From positions 20,324,068 to 20,388,067 of the forward strand of contig OZ005617.1 of the NCBI GenBank assembly GCA_963930655.1: 64,000 nt of DNA, given 5' to 3'. The translations under genes were made by a program, and so were the position numbers. The stretch comes from Myrica gale. Lineage: Eukaryota > Streptophyta > Magnoliopsida > Fagales > Myricaceae. Below the pieces are notes generated by a model, which was not told where the DNA came from, ran no database searches, and saw only the letters and a program-made list of their open reading frames with translations. This document shows positions 34,669 through 47,248 of the stretch, piece by piece (the first letter of the stretch is position 1; the number at the start of each line of letters is the position of its first letter).

Positions 34669-34748
34669 AGTAATCAGACACTTGGTCCAGCTTCATACTG
34701 GATTCTCTACGAGGGGGATAACGAGACACTTGGTCCAGCTACATACTA
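34669..34748 (+). repeat. 48-bp tandem duplication inside the malectin exon
   Basis: CAGACACTTGGTCCAG (in 34671-34690) recurs as GAGACACTTGGTCCAG (in 34719-34738), a 48-bp offset. It adds 16 in-frame residues: NQTLGPASYW followed by NETLGPATYY, where copy A has only the second. Most of the 54-bp length difference between the two exons is explained by this. Confidence 0.85.
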
Positions 34749-36838
34749 CGTGTCTAATACAAACAGGTGGGCAGTTAGCACTGTCGGATACTTTACTGGG
34801 GTGAATATTCCTCAGTGGCAGTCTACAAGTATTGTGCCAGATCAATTGGTAGGAAATTTAGACTCACAGATATTCAGGACAGCTCGAATCTCTGCTTCAT
34901 CATTGCGATACTATGGCTTGGGCCTCCTGAATGGCAACTACACTGTGACTCTCCAGTTTTTTGAAACAGCTATTGTCGCTCCGTCATGGAGAAATCTTGG
35001 GAGGCGTGTCTTTGATGTTTATATTCAGGTCTATCTTATTAGTGAATTGTTTTAGAATTCGTGTTTTGTTCCTTAAAACGGAAGTTCTTAACAGCTAATG
35101 AGTTCTTTCACCCGAATGTATGAGTTCTTTTGATATTGTCCACTCTTCTAGTTTCCCACAAAAATATTCTTGTTTCTTTTATCTTCATCCGTACTCTTTG
35201 TATAACCTTTGAATTGGTCTATTCCAAATTTCCAGGGGAATCGTGTTTTAGAGAATTTTAACATACGGAAGGAGGCTGGTGGGGCTGCTTTGCAAGCTGT
35301 TCAGAAGGTATATACTGCTCAGGTATCAGAGAACTACCTTGAAATCCATCTCTTTTGGGCTGGAAAAGGAACTTGCTGTATACCTCGTCAAGGTGCTTAT
35401 GGACCTTCTATTTCAGCCATCAGTGCTACTGCAGGTAATATAGTACAAAAACTGTGGATACCTATCAGTTAGACCTCAAATGCTAGTACCATGTTGTTGA
35501 CTACTTTGCTTTTTTGTGTAGATTTTACACTTCCAGTACCTAACAAACCCTCAAACGGAAAGAACAGGACTGATCTGATCGTGGGTACCGTTGTTGGTGT
35601 AGGAGTTTTAAGCTTTCTGTCTGTTCTCGTGGTTCTGTATATTCATCGAAAAAGAAAGCAACTTCTAACCAACTTTGATGAAGGTAAGATGCAAAAGTTG
35701 AATTCTAGTATTCACACTTCTAACTTATTATTTGGCTGACCTATGATTTCTGCACGTTGTGCTGGGTGCTAAATGCAATGCACTATATTCTCTTCTTCTT
35801 TGTTCTTTTCTAAGAATATCTTCAATTATATATATACATACAAATTCGACACCTACATGTACATACCACCAATAGAGAGAAACATAAGTTACTTTGCCAA
35901 TGAAGCGCCAGGCTACAGACAACTTTCCATTTGTTCTTTCTCTGAAATCTCTTATCTTCAACCCAGCTACATTAAATACGAAAACACGTTGAATAGGGGA
36001 CAATGCTTGACAAGAGATCTAAATTTAACATCAAAAGTATGCCAGACTATTTGGATTTCCCCTCCTTTTCTAGACATTTGTGTAATTTGTTACAGTCTCA
36101 ATTTGTGTTGTAATTGCAGAGCTCTTAGGAATAGATGCTAGACCATTTAGTTTCAGCTACACTGAACTAAAGACAGCTACAGAAGATTTTAATCCTGCTA
36201 ATAAGCTTGGTGAGGGAGGATTTGGACCTGTGTATAAGGTGAGTCCGTATACCTCCATTGTACTCCTTACCTGGATATCTTCTGCTTATTATTGAACAGG
36301 TTCTGGCAACTGCAATTCTTGTAAAGTTAAGCAATAGGACAGCAATTAAAGATCGCTGACACCATATCAAGAGGCGCTTTTAAATTTCCTTTACTAGTTC
36401 TTATGCAAATGGAGTTTCCATTGTAGTTATCTTTTGACCATAGTTGAAGTTGAAAGATACAGTTCTTAATCAAATATAAAAACATATTTGGTAGTTTTTT
36501 TCTGATTGAACTCACTTTTCCCTGATTCAAAGTTCAAACTGGTATAAGTTCCATATGATAAAATCTGCTTCTTCTTCTTTTTTTTGGTTTAATTTTTGGG
36601 GCATTCTTTGTTCTGGTTACACGTACTAGAAATTATGGTTTTTGTTCTGTTTTAGGGGTACCATGGAAGCTGGGTTCTTCACATTCAGCATAACCTAAGA
36701 AGACCGTATTCCATGGTGGGATGAGGTCGTTATATGCCACCTTACTGCATTAACCAGCAAGAAGTAATCTTTTATCAATGCTCACTGATTTAGCACAAGT
36801 TTATAGGGGATGATGGAACACCCACGAGGTGCTCACCT

Positions 36839-37125
36839 TAAATATAATTCAAAATTTGCAGAAATTACACTTTGTAACCTCTAACTACTGCATTTTTTAT
36901 ACTTATAAAAAAAAAACTACGGCATTTTTTATAATTTACACTCCCTCCAAATTACCAAACTTGACACATAGTACTCCAAGTTACTAATGAGTTTACACTT
37001 TGTGGCTCGGAGTGCAATGTGTAAATTCATTGGTAACTTGGAGTGCAATATTGTGTCAAATTTGGTAGTTTAGAGTGGAAATTGCAAAAAGTGCAGTAGG
37101 TAGAGGGTGCAAAACTTTCCCCTAG
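36839..37125. mobile_element. Foldback MITE in the kinase intron of copy C
   Basis: Arms 36939-37003 and 37018-37083 are imperfect inverted repeats (CTCCAAGTTACTAATGA against TCATTGGTAACTTGGAG), with outer pairing of TAACCTCTAACTACTGCA and TGCAGTAGGTAGAGGGT. Non-coding. Confidence 0.6.
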
Positions 37126-38312
37126 TTTTTTCGTGGATGATGTTGGAACTGTCAATGAAAATCATCTCTAGTTGATATTTCTTAGATTTGGTAAGGCCAG
37201 GAATTGTTTGACTACAAATTACAATTTGTTGGGGGTATAGAATTTAAATAATCAGGTATTGTGAGAATATAACTTTGCAAATGTTTTGGTATTAGGCGAC
37301 TCTGACTGAATACTTGAAGGCACTAACACACACAATGATTATTTATTATGTTTTGCTAGGAGCACCAGATATTGGTTCAATTGGTATAGTTTGTTACGTT
37401 ATCTCTATGGTGTCATCTATACAATGATACTTGTGGTAATTACTTTCTTAGATGTACTTATGGACTGCAAAATTACTAGACCAAGTTTTGTCTTATAAAA
37501 TTTGAAGCTGTGGGCATAATTAACGCAATCTAGCTAATGCTTGGTACAACATTTATATCCGATAATCTTGTCACCCCTCTTGAGATTTTATGTCAAATGG
37601 TGTGAGGCATAAATATATGCAATTTCTTAGTGACGAAGATAAACCTTAGGCTATGAAATTGTTTTTGACGTTTCTCTCCTAGATCTCCTCAATGGGTTAG
37701 TCTGGCAATGAGCTAACAGTTACATAAGACGTGGAAATTGTATTTCCTTGAGTTATTCATTCCAATTGACCAGAACTCTTGGTTTCTATTTACCTTATTG
37801 GATCAAGATCATTTGTAGACGTGTACTAGTTTATTGTTTTCTTAATGTTTTTTGTGTTGGACATTTTGTACTCATTAGGGAACACTTAAAGATGGGAGAG
37901 TAATTGCTGTGAAGCAACTGTCTGAAACATCGCATCAAGGAAAGAACCAGTTCATAGCTGAGATTGCTACTATCTCTGCCGTGCAACACCGTAACCTTGT
38001 GAAATTGTATGGATGTTGCAGTGAGGGAGATAAACGACTACTTGTATATGAATTTCTAGAGAATGGAAGTCTTGATCAAGCACTATTTGGTTTGTGAATG
38101 AATGACCAATAATATAAGTCTTTGTTGTTGCTCTGTCTCTCTACACACACACACACACACACACACACGCGCCTGTATTATGCGTATTAAGTACATAAAG
38201 CCTATATGCTTTAATGAGGCAGGAAAAAGAAGTTTGAATCTCAATTGGTCAATGCGCTATCATATATGCTTGGGCATTGCGAGAGGTTTGGCTTATCTTC
38301 ACGAGGAGTCAC

Positions 38313-41300
38313 CAGTGGCGGAACCAGGATCCAAGTTGAGGGGGGGCAAATTCTTAAGGCGAAATGACATATCAAAAAATTTTCCTACGTAATGCAAAAA
38401 ATGTCTTAAAGTTAAAATATAAAAAATTAAAGGCTAAAAGCATTAAAAATATTAAAATACACGTACCGTACTATTTGCTGAAATTGAGAGGTGGCAATTG
38501 GATCCTACGGGTCCGCATGCATAAAGTAGACTTGTACTGCCCACACAAGTGCTTTTTATGGGCATATAGAAGTTGCAATCCTTCATTTCATTCCCTGGAT
38601 AGTTGAACAAGAGCTGAAAAGAGGTTTTTACCTTCCGATTTGTTGTCTATGTTTCCATGTCTTCAGGATCTTCTATATCATAAAATCCAAATGAAAATCC
38701 AACATCATAAACATCAGTGACAAAATACACATTTTGGGTTTAATGTGCTGGGCCCATTAGAGCATTAGGTTTGTTAAACATCTGAGGAAACGAAACCTAT
38801 TTACCCAAAAACTGAAGACAAAGCATAAATATGGCTAATGTTTTTTTGGATGTTATTGATATCCTCCCTTCCGGATTGAGTTTCTTTCCCTCCCTTTTCA
38901 GCTTTTTCTTTCCTATATTATACCCTGTCTTAATTGATTAGTATTAAACGGAAGTACTTTGAATTTCTGCCTTGTTTAGAATATTTCAACTAGGAAAGGG
39001 AAGGAAAACAAATATAATTAATTTCCTTTTTTCTTGCCACCGCCATATCATATATTTCCAAGTAATCTCACAACCCAAAACCACATTACAGTACCATAAT
39101 CACCATTGTCATCTTGATGGATAATCAGTAGTAGGAGAATTTTGAAACGAAACTTACTTCATTTTTTAACTGCATCAATGCATCATAGATTGCAAAACCT
39201 TCTGTCTCCATCCCAACCTGAATGAGAAGCATTTTAACTCCATTAATTAAAGGATTAAAAAACCTAACATCAAAACATTGTGTACATTTTTGTATGGTCA
39301 AACCAAACGGACAAAAATCAAATGTGACAAACCAAATGGTCAAAACTCGTATTATATAAACATAAGCAAGCTGTAGCTCTACATATCAATTAATATTACT
39401 TGAATCCATTACATCTTCTTTGTATCATTAACCACAAAGAGGACTGGTTCATCCAGACACCAATCCAAACCTCACAGTGGCACAAATAACAAATCGGGAC
39501 ACCTAAAAGACAAAACCCATGGCAAGAAAAACTGCTTTAAATTTACTGCACACCCAAAAGCTACCCCATAGGATAACATAATGCTAATCTATTGCACATG
39601 AAGATTAAACATAATATATATTATGTCGGGTATACACTGAAAACCAATTTGAAGCTTACTGTTTCACCATCGTCGCGAGTTGTCCCTGTAGAATTTATAT
39701 AAAGGTATATTGGTTCTTTGGGATCCATCCACTGCAGGTACATCAGTTCTGCAACAATAAGCTCTGTCACAGCTGGCACCAACTGATAGATACAATTGGT
39801 TAAATTGTTGTGCAGATTGCAAACCAGATTGAATGAATAAAGCTAATGTATATTATTAACAGCATATAATGCTATGAACATCAATGTCCATATTCCTAAA
39901 AAATATCTTCAGAACCAATCTTTGCATCAGAAGAGTAGGAACGATTGCTTTTGATAGCATTTACATACTAAAGGAAATAGTTCTGCAGTAACTAAAGGGA
40001 GTCAAAAGGGAAGAGAACTCCTTATACTTAAACCATGTTTCAAAGTAAAACAACAGAAATTCAGGTGAAATTACGATGAATTATTTCAATATGGAATTTA
40101 ACTGCTGTTCATGATAAGTGTTCAATCAGTCTCTCGCTCCATTAGAGGCTTGTATTGGGCTTTTCACCCCAATAACAAATTTGACATTAATAATTTAACA
40201 AACCTTACCCCCAACGCCAACAACTTCTCCAAAAGACAACTTGAGCAGCTACTTGAAAGTGACAGGTAAAAACAGTTTCAATAAGCCATAGATCTAACAA
40301 CTTACAGGCATCCCGATGTAAACAATTCTCCCGTGGAGAAGCAGCGAAGGCAAGTCCGGTGGAGGCCTTCTTGGCCTATGCTCATTGTATGAATCCGATC
40401 TTTCCACCTAATTCAAGCAGATGTTATCACTACACCCAATAAACCAAACTATAAACGAACCACCAAAATAATCACTCTGTAGCAAACTGGAACACCCTAA
40501 GACTTTAAATAACAAGCATCTCATGCATACTAATTTCATTTCTCAGTTAAACTTCTTGTTGTCGTGTAATTCTAAAACACACACAGACGCACATGCTCAA
40601 GATTTACGGCTCCACTTATAACTCCCCTACTTACACATCTTCCAATTGAAGCAACTAGAAAAATACATCTAGGAATTGTTTTACCACAACTAGAAGTCAC
40701 CCCAACTCCATTCAACAATCCCTATCAAATTCAATCACCATGTCAAACAGTCTAAAGCAATCGTAAACAATCTAAAAAATACATACACTGATGCACACCC
40801 CGCCCCCCCAAGACGAACAGAAAGATAATACAGGCAAACACTGTATAAATTTGAGAGAGAAAGAAAGCATACTTGAGCTGGTGTAGCCATGAGCTGGGGA
40901 GAATCAAACAAGTCCAGGTAAGGAGGAGTATCAGAGTTCGACGGTTAAGAAGCGTTTCAGGGGAGGAAGCTGCGAGCTGCCACCGAAGCCAGTTTCGAAA
41001 GGAAGGAGTCCTTAGGGTTTATTGGGGGAAGGCGAACTTTGCTTCTGTTTTGGGCATTTATGGAACATTGGAACAATGAGTCCTTAAGTTCCTTCTTCCA
41101 AGGAACTGCGAAGAAGTCGAAGGTGACGGTAGTGAGGAGGCCATGGGAAATTGTAGAGTGCTAGCCATGGCTCTTGGCATTGAGGTTTACGTTCCTGCTA
41201 CGTTTCTTTGTGTGGTGAGTATCGGAGAAAACCGTTTTCCTCTTTCGACAAGCAGAAATGGAGCGGCGGTGGAAATTGGGTGGGGCGCACTTAACTGGTG

Positions 41301-41483
41301 GGTCGGTTATGGATGTGTAGGGCTCGCCCCAGCTGGCCCTCTCCCGCCCCCACTGGCCCTGAAGCAGCCTGGGCCAGTGGGGGCAGGCCTACTACTTAAT
41401 ATATTAAAAAAAAAAAATTTAAAGAACTTTTGGAGCCAGTGGGGGCGGTCGCCCCCACCCGCACCCCCCTGGCTCCGCCTCTG
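38313..41483. mobile_element. hAT element carrying captured ClpR exons, 8-bp TSD
   Basis: The ends CAGTGGCGGAACCAGG (38313-38328) and CCTGGCTCCGCCTCTG (41468-41483) are inverted repeats with two mismatches. They are flanked by 8-bp duplications GGAGTCAC (38305-38312, 41484-41491), the hAT signature. Near the right end AGTGGGGGC-type motifs repeat. No transposase is visible, so it is non-autonomous. It inserted in the kinase exon of copy C, and its interior holds minus-strand ClpR exons. Confidence 0.88.
39158..41168 (-). pseudogene. Captured fragment of a plastid ClpR (ClpR3-like) gene
   Basis: Genomic copy with introns of the N-terminal half of a chloroplast Clp protease non-catalytic subunit. 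Minus-strand exons: 41168-40873 (start, transit-peptide-like Ser-rich part, PPINPKDSFLSKLASVAA, DLFDSPQLMATPAQ), 40407-40306 (YNEHRPRRPPPDLPSLLL, GRIVYIGMP), 39782-39660 (VPAVTELIVAELMYLQWMD, YINSTGTTRDDGE), 39217-39158 (GMETEGFAIYDALMQLKNEV). Splice borders persist, but exon 1 has a frameshift and an in-frame stop. Everything beyond the fourth exon is absent. From memory of the family it is closest to ClpR3; ClpR4 is less likely. It is cargo of the surrounding hAT, not a working gene. Confidence 0.8.
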
Positions 41484-42938
41484 GGAGTCACGGCTTCGAA
41501 TTGTTCACAGAGATGTTAAAGCCAGTAATATCCTGCTTGACTCTGGTCTCATCCCCAAAATATCTGACTTTGGCTTGGCCAAGCTTTATGATGATAAAAA
41601 GACCCACATAAGCACACGCGTTGCAGGGACTATGTAAGATCTTTAAGGGTTAACCCTGTTCTTTCTGAAGCATAATGACTTATTTTGTTGTCTATTTATT
41701 TGAACATCTAAATTATAAATTGTGCATATGATTGCTTCTATGTAGTGGGTATCTTGCACCAGAGTATGCCATGCGAGGGCACCTCACAGAGAAGGCTGAT
41801 GTGTTTGCATTTGGTGTTGTGGGGCTAGAGATTGTAAGCGGAAGGCCAAATTCTGACTCAAGCTTGGAAGATGAAAAGATTTATCTCCTTGAATGGGTAT
41901 GAACACTCACTTTTGCGCTCGTTGTGGAGGATTGTTGTCTTTCTTTCATTGCTTGGATTTTAGTCCTTCAAAAAGTTCTAGTAACATTTATCTTTGTCCA
42001 GGTTCATGACAGCCGTAACCATCCAAAGCTATGTGTATATGCTTCTGCCAAAAGCCAAACGTAAAACTCATACAAGATTAAGAAGAAAGTCTGAGACATC
42101 TAAAGAAACCAGAATTATCTCAGTTGCTTATAGAGCATCCAAATATGTTTTCCACTTTGACCAAATCCCCTCTAGTAAAAGAGCTTACTTGTGTGACCAA
42201 CACTACCTAGCTAATGGCCTCTTTCAAAGTTATTTCTGAAATTTGTGATAAGATGTTTTTCTTTTATGCTCATGCAGAATTTGTGACACTCCTAGTGATC
42301 ATCTTTACAGCTTACAGTAACTTTCTTTGACGGTAAGATGTCAATTGATGTACCAATTATCCCTACTCAATGGCACATTTACAATCAAGTGACATTTAGA
42401 ATCACCAAATGAGCATGGGGAATAGTTTCAGGAAACACCAGAGGTCTAGGTCTTCTGCAAAATATAGTTGTTGCACTGAAACAGTTAGAATATTTAGCAG
42501 CTTTTTACTATATGAACTGAACCTTTATAAGTCTGATATTATATAATATATTTATATCCTTCTCAGGCTTGGCACCTATATGAGAACCACTGTGAAGATG
42601 ATCTTTTGGACTCTACATTATCAGAATCCAATGGGGATGAAGTGAAACGCGTGATAGTAGTATCTCTTCTGTGCACTCAATCATCTCCAGTATTAAGGCC
42701 ATCAATGTCGCATGTGGTGGCAATGCTTTCCGGAGATATGGAACTGAGCACTTTAACTTCGAGGCCTGGATATTTGATCGATGGTGGATTTGATGATGTA
42801 ACCAGCTTAACGAGTGATGTTGCAACTAGAGGAATGGACGGTAGTTATCACAACTCATCAGGAGTAGCATATGAGGCAGAGAATACACCGGTAGATCCTT
42901 CTATACCCATGCTATCTGAGTCTATCAGAGGCGGCTGA

Positions 42939-44138
42939 TGAGAAGTGTTCTTCATTTTTCCATCTTTTTTTCTCTTTACTTTTTATCAAATCTCATGTTA
43001 TAAAATTTTGACCTCAAAATTTTAGCGCAGAAACACGAAGTGACACTAACCGCTGGGGTTTGGCCCGAAAACATCACGACCACTCAACGGATCTCATTTA
43101 TTGAAGTCACTTGGGCCTGTTAAGAAAGAATCGAATACATAATATGCTGCCTCGGACTATGTTTCTGTCTAATTTTCTCTTTTACATAGACATGGTGAGA
43201 GACAATGAACTTCGTAAGCATATAACTTTGGCTAAACATTTATCGAAAAGTCTTTACAAATGTACACCTTATTAAGTTATACAATGGGAGTTTCAATACA
43301 AATTAAGAAATGAGCTCGTACATGTCTGGTTCAAAACAATAAAAAAACTACAAATGAACTAATGGATCTTCGTTCTGCAGGATCAAGATGATGGCAATTA
43401 GAATAGTCTCTCCTTTTTGATAATGTATACATCCATGAAATTTAATTATCTGAAAATTTTGGAATTTGACTCATATTTCTTTCAATGCCAAAGTGCAGGG
43501 CATTTTTTTTTGGGTAAGTGAGGTTGTATTGATATATAAGCCAGTCAATGCAGTCATGCCCTAACATAGGTTTTTTTTTAAAGTCAGAATGGGAGGGGTC
43601 AACCAGCGTAGGAACCCTCCCCGAACGTGATCATAAGAGCACCAATGCGCTACAAAATGTCCGGTTTGAGTTATAATTACTGCTTAATGGGTGAGCGCGT
43701 CACCACAGCATCAACAATACCACCAGAGAGTCCAAGTTCATCCACTAGGCCCAAAGTCAAGAGAGTCGAGAGGGATCAATCCTGTTCAAACTGTACCATA
43801 AGGAAGAAACTATAGTAACATTAAAAAATGGTATACATATTCAACACACAAAATCAGCTTCTTAGACACTTCTCTGTTCACAGCAGGTTCGCTGTCTTTT
43901 GGTAATTGTTGCTCAAAACTCTTTGGGCTTTGCGGTTTCTGGCCGAGTGGTCAGACCGTATTTGTACTTCTAACATCACATGTTGGGATGGGCCAATCTT
44001 ATAGGGAAATAGTACACCCAGCTTTACTTGCGTTCCGGGCTTGTTTGTTCAATTGTCCAACACTACCTCTAAAATGTTGAAAGCTACAAAGATAATATAT
44101 TGGCTCTCTGCCAGCCATTCATTGTGAAACCAGAAAAA
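42939..44138. other. Intergenic region after copy C
   Basis: 3' UTR and flank of copy C, then repeat debris. The part at 43500-43560 looks like a minus-strand LINE 3' end (T-run then GGGTAAGTGAGGTTGTATTG). No supported gene. Confidence 0.4.
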
Positions 44139-44556
44139 TCCACGCAGACATTAAAGGTTGATTTTGACGTCCGAACCACCATTGAATAGGTATCGGGGGA
44201 GATGTGACCAGGAATTAAGCTTCAACTTGTCTATGCGTTAACGTTCAATTTTCAGCCTCACGCTCAGTTTTGGGGCATATATTTAGGGAAAAAAATCCAC
44301 GCACACTTAAGGTTGATTTTGACGTCCGAACCGCCATTGAAGAGGTATTGGGGAGATGTGACCAGGCAATAAGCCCCAACTTGTCTATGTGCTTTAACGT
44401 TAAAAGTTCCGGCCTCACGCTCAGTTTTGGGGCGTAGATTTAGGGAAAAAATCCACGCAGACATTTAAGGTTGATTTTGATGTCCGAACCGCCGTTGAAG
44501 AGGTATTGGGAAGATGTGACCGGGCAATAAGCTTCAACTTGTCTATGTGCGTTAAC
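44139..44556 (+). repeat. Three direct repeats of about 155 bp, third split by a hAT
   Basis: Units start at about 44139, 44296 and 44450 with AATCCACGCAGACATT or close variants. Each continues through GGTTGATTTTGACGTCCGAA and GATGTGACCAGG to CTCACGCTCAGTTTTGGGG. The third unit stops at 44556 and resumes at 49785-49840, with the hAT between. One related diverged unit lies near 13338 after copy A. Confidence 0.8.
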
Positions 44557-45167
44557 TAGGGGTGTTCGCAATTTACGGTTTATCCATAATGACCCGAAAT
44601 TCTGACCCTATCAAACTGAATGTTAGACCGGTCCGAGGTCGACCCAACCCGGTCGGGTTTGGGCGGTTTTTTGCTTTGCTTTTTGGGCGGTTTTAGTTGG
44701 TTTTAGTTTTAGCTTGCTTTTTTTCTCTTTTTTTCCCCTTTGATTGAGTTCGGCCCGATTCAAAACAACCTCAATTGACCCGTAAAAAGCCTAAAAAAAA
44801 CATAAAATGTTCTTCTAACAATTTTTTAAAAAAAAATTCTAAAAATTTAAATGTATCAATATAACTTCTATAAGAATAACATATATATAGTTCTAACAGA
44901 TAAATAATAAATCATGTTCTACAAAAAAGAATTATATTGCTAGGGAACCATAGCCATGATCATTATCAGAATTATAAACAAAGAGAATTTCCTTATAGAA
45001 TTGAAGAAGTTGTAAGAGAGAAAACAAACAAAACAGTTGATCAGTCATGGAAGATAAATATGAAGAACTCAAATGAATGAATAGATTATGGAATTGACAG
45101 GCTGGCCTTTCTCATTCATTCATCATCTTCATCAATGTCAGTGGGAGATGAGTTTCCATCTAATACT

Positions 45168-45672
45168 TTAAAATGCAACGTAAATATTCCGTGGTTCAAA
45201 AGCCTTACACACTTTTTTGAAGTCTTGACCTTCTACAACCCTAAACGACATTTCATCACATATAATCATTTCTGTAATTGCCAACTGTATATTTTCAGGA
45301 TTATATTTATGAACCCTTATATTGACAACATCATGATCTCCAACCCCTTCTGATTCATACTTGTCCACTGATTCATTGCTAAATGGGTATTTGGGACATG
45401 TATGTAACACATGGTTCAACATATTAGATGTCCCATGCCGTTTAGAGTGACAATGATACTGCTTGCTACAATAATTACATTTAGCAAGTGGGTCACTTGG
45501 ATCACAACCATCTAATCTTGTGAAATGATCCCAAACTACTGACCACTCCTTATTCCCCTTACGTTTGCGAGAAGGATTACCCGAAGCCGAAGGCCCCTCA
45601 TCTATATCTATGGTCTCATCGTCGGTATTAATGGATGAAATTGATTGATTTGCTGAAGAATCAATAGTATCT
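45168..45672 (-). pseudogene. hAT transposase N-terminal remnant with BED zinc finger
   Basis: The minus-strand frame reads DETIDIDEGPSASGNPSRKR, then a BED finger (WSVVWDHFTRL, KCNYCSKQYHCHSKRHGTSN, LNHVLHTC). This continues to VEGQDFKKVCKAFEPRNIYV and a stop at about 45168-45170. Cys-x2-Cys and the later His/Cys pair are present. The order BED finger then an EGQDFKKVCKA-like segment is that of plant hAT transposases, but the protein ends long before the catalytic and dimerisation domains. The start codon is not clear and may lie in an upstream exon. Confidence 0.65.
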
Positions 45673-47248
45673 ATCTAAATAAACAAACAAACAAACAAAC
45701 ATACTAATAATAATAATAATAATTAGTTACTATATATAAGTCCTAATAAACATAACAAAACATAATAACCAACAAGATTTTAAAAAACAAGCAAATCATC
45801 ATAAATTGAAAACAAACATATCATCAAAAACACATATCACAACAGATCACTTCATCACCCAACAGAACCAACAACTTGTCAAAAACCAACAGAACCAACA
45901 TAAGCCGTGACCTCCAATCTCCAACAGAACCAACAATTGTCCCGACCTCCAATCTCCAATATATCATTTTCTAAATTTCTAATAGAGTTTTAGCTTAAAA
46001 TTACCTGAATAAGCTCAAGCTCCACCATCACCAAGCAAAATTCAAGCTTCAAAATTAACCTGCAAAAAAATTGTAATACATATGAAACTGGAAAGAGAGA
46101 CTTATGAGGAGGAGAATACAACAGAACTAAATACATACATATTCGTATACTTGATCGCAATCTTATAATGGAACATGGAATCTTACATGGACATTATCAA
46201 GCAAGAGGATGGTCTATGTGATGTGTCAGATTGAATTATTGCAATGTAGACTACATCACATTACCGTAGGTTATGAGGGCTTTAGGATTTGGTTCCACTC
46301 AAACCTGGTTATGAATAAATATATATCACACATGAAGCAGCCATCCAAAATCTATTGTGAATGCCCCGTTTTCTTGTTTTTCAGTAAAATTAAGCAGTTA
46401 AGCAGCAGTCCAAAATCTATTAGTTCACATAAATGCAAAATGTAAGCGCACATTAACACATGAATTATCTATGAGAATTTGCGATTTCAGACATCACAAA
46501 ATGTAGTAGAAATTCATAGTTTCCCTTGTGAATTTGAAATTAATTATTTAAATTATAACAAAATATAAGACCGAATAGTCTATTGCAACAAAATGATTTT
46601 CGCATCCATAGTCCAAATAACCATAATTTAGGGAGAGAAATAACAGAAGCCCCCACTACCTTCTAAACACGAAGTAGGGGTAAAAAGTGAAAGATATGCA
46701 AGCTATATGATGTAATTGATATACCTTTTCTTATCTTCTTCTTCTATTCCACCATTTAATACAGTAAATACAGAAGCATGTACAAGTTACCTCATACAAT
46801 GTTAAGAATAACCTTTTTGAGCTCCATCTTTTATCACACGAAGAAGCAAATGTCACAATCGAGCAACAAAGGATAACCAATGGCACCCATCACCTGCTCA
46901 CTCCCCATATGACGGGAAGAAAGTTTTTCAATTTTCTCATGAAGGACATGCTTTCTATTCCATCCTCAGACCACTCTAAACCTTTTGATCCAGCTATTTT
47001 ATTTAATATTTTCTGTTTTCATTTGGGTTTCCATGCACATGGTAAGTTCCCTGAAGGTTGGATACTTCCACTGACAATTGCTTACAAACTAAGTCACCTA
47101 ATCAACAAACTTTTTGGCCACAATCGAGCAACGCACTTCAAGATTAGCATGACTATCATCAACCACACGTGTACAGATCATGGAGGTGCTTGTGAAAACA
47201 GAAGATTCTCCAAACAGTAAGAAGTTATACACAAACCAAGATAGACAA
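45673..47248. other. hAT interior without recognised gene
   Basis: AT-rich, with CAAA and TAA microsatellites near 45680-45722. An open stretch at 46909-47220 (103 codons, starting MTGRKFFNFLMKDMLSIPSS) has no motif I recognise and may be residual transposon or captured sequence. Confidence 0.4.

Larger units (their letters stand above)
34601..42938 (+). pseudogene. LRR-malectin receptor-like kinase, copy C (3' half, kinase exon split by hAT)
   Basis: Exons: 34601-35028 and 35236-35434 (malectin), 35522-35683 (membrane helix, LIVGTVVGVGVLSFLSVL), 36120-36238 (glycine loop), 37879-38089 (AVK lysine, DKRLLVYEF), 38223-38312 plus 41492-41633 (one exon split by an inserted hAT; HRD and DFG in the second part), 41746-41896 (APEY), 42567-42938 (C lobe to TGA). 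Without the hAT and one TSD copy the split exon is 232 bp, exactly the copy A length, and all exons stay in phase. With the insert, translation after HEES runs into a stop, so no complete kinase is expected. No LRR exons of its own precede it. The first exon is in phase with the last LRR-side exon of copy B (24862-24926). Confidence 0.87.

Noticed and set aside
41143..41637. 164-codon frame joining the hAT end to the kinase exon
   Set aside because: It is the chance continuation of the kinase frame back through the transposon; the upstream part is antisense ClpR and GC-rich TIR sequence.
43930..43985. tRNA-Ser-like string (GGCCGAGTGGTCAGACC)
   Set aside because: Resembles the D-arm only; no acceptor stem, anticodon arm or T-loop in the right places.
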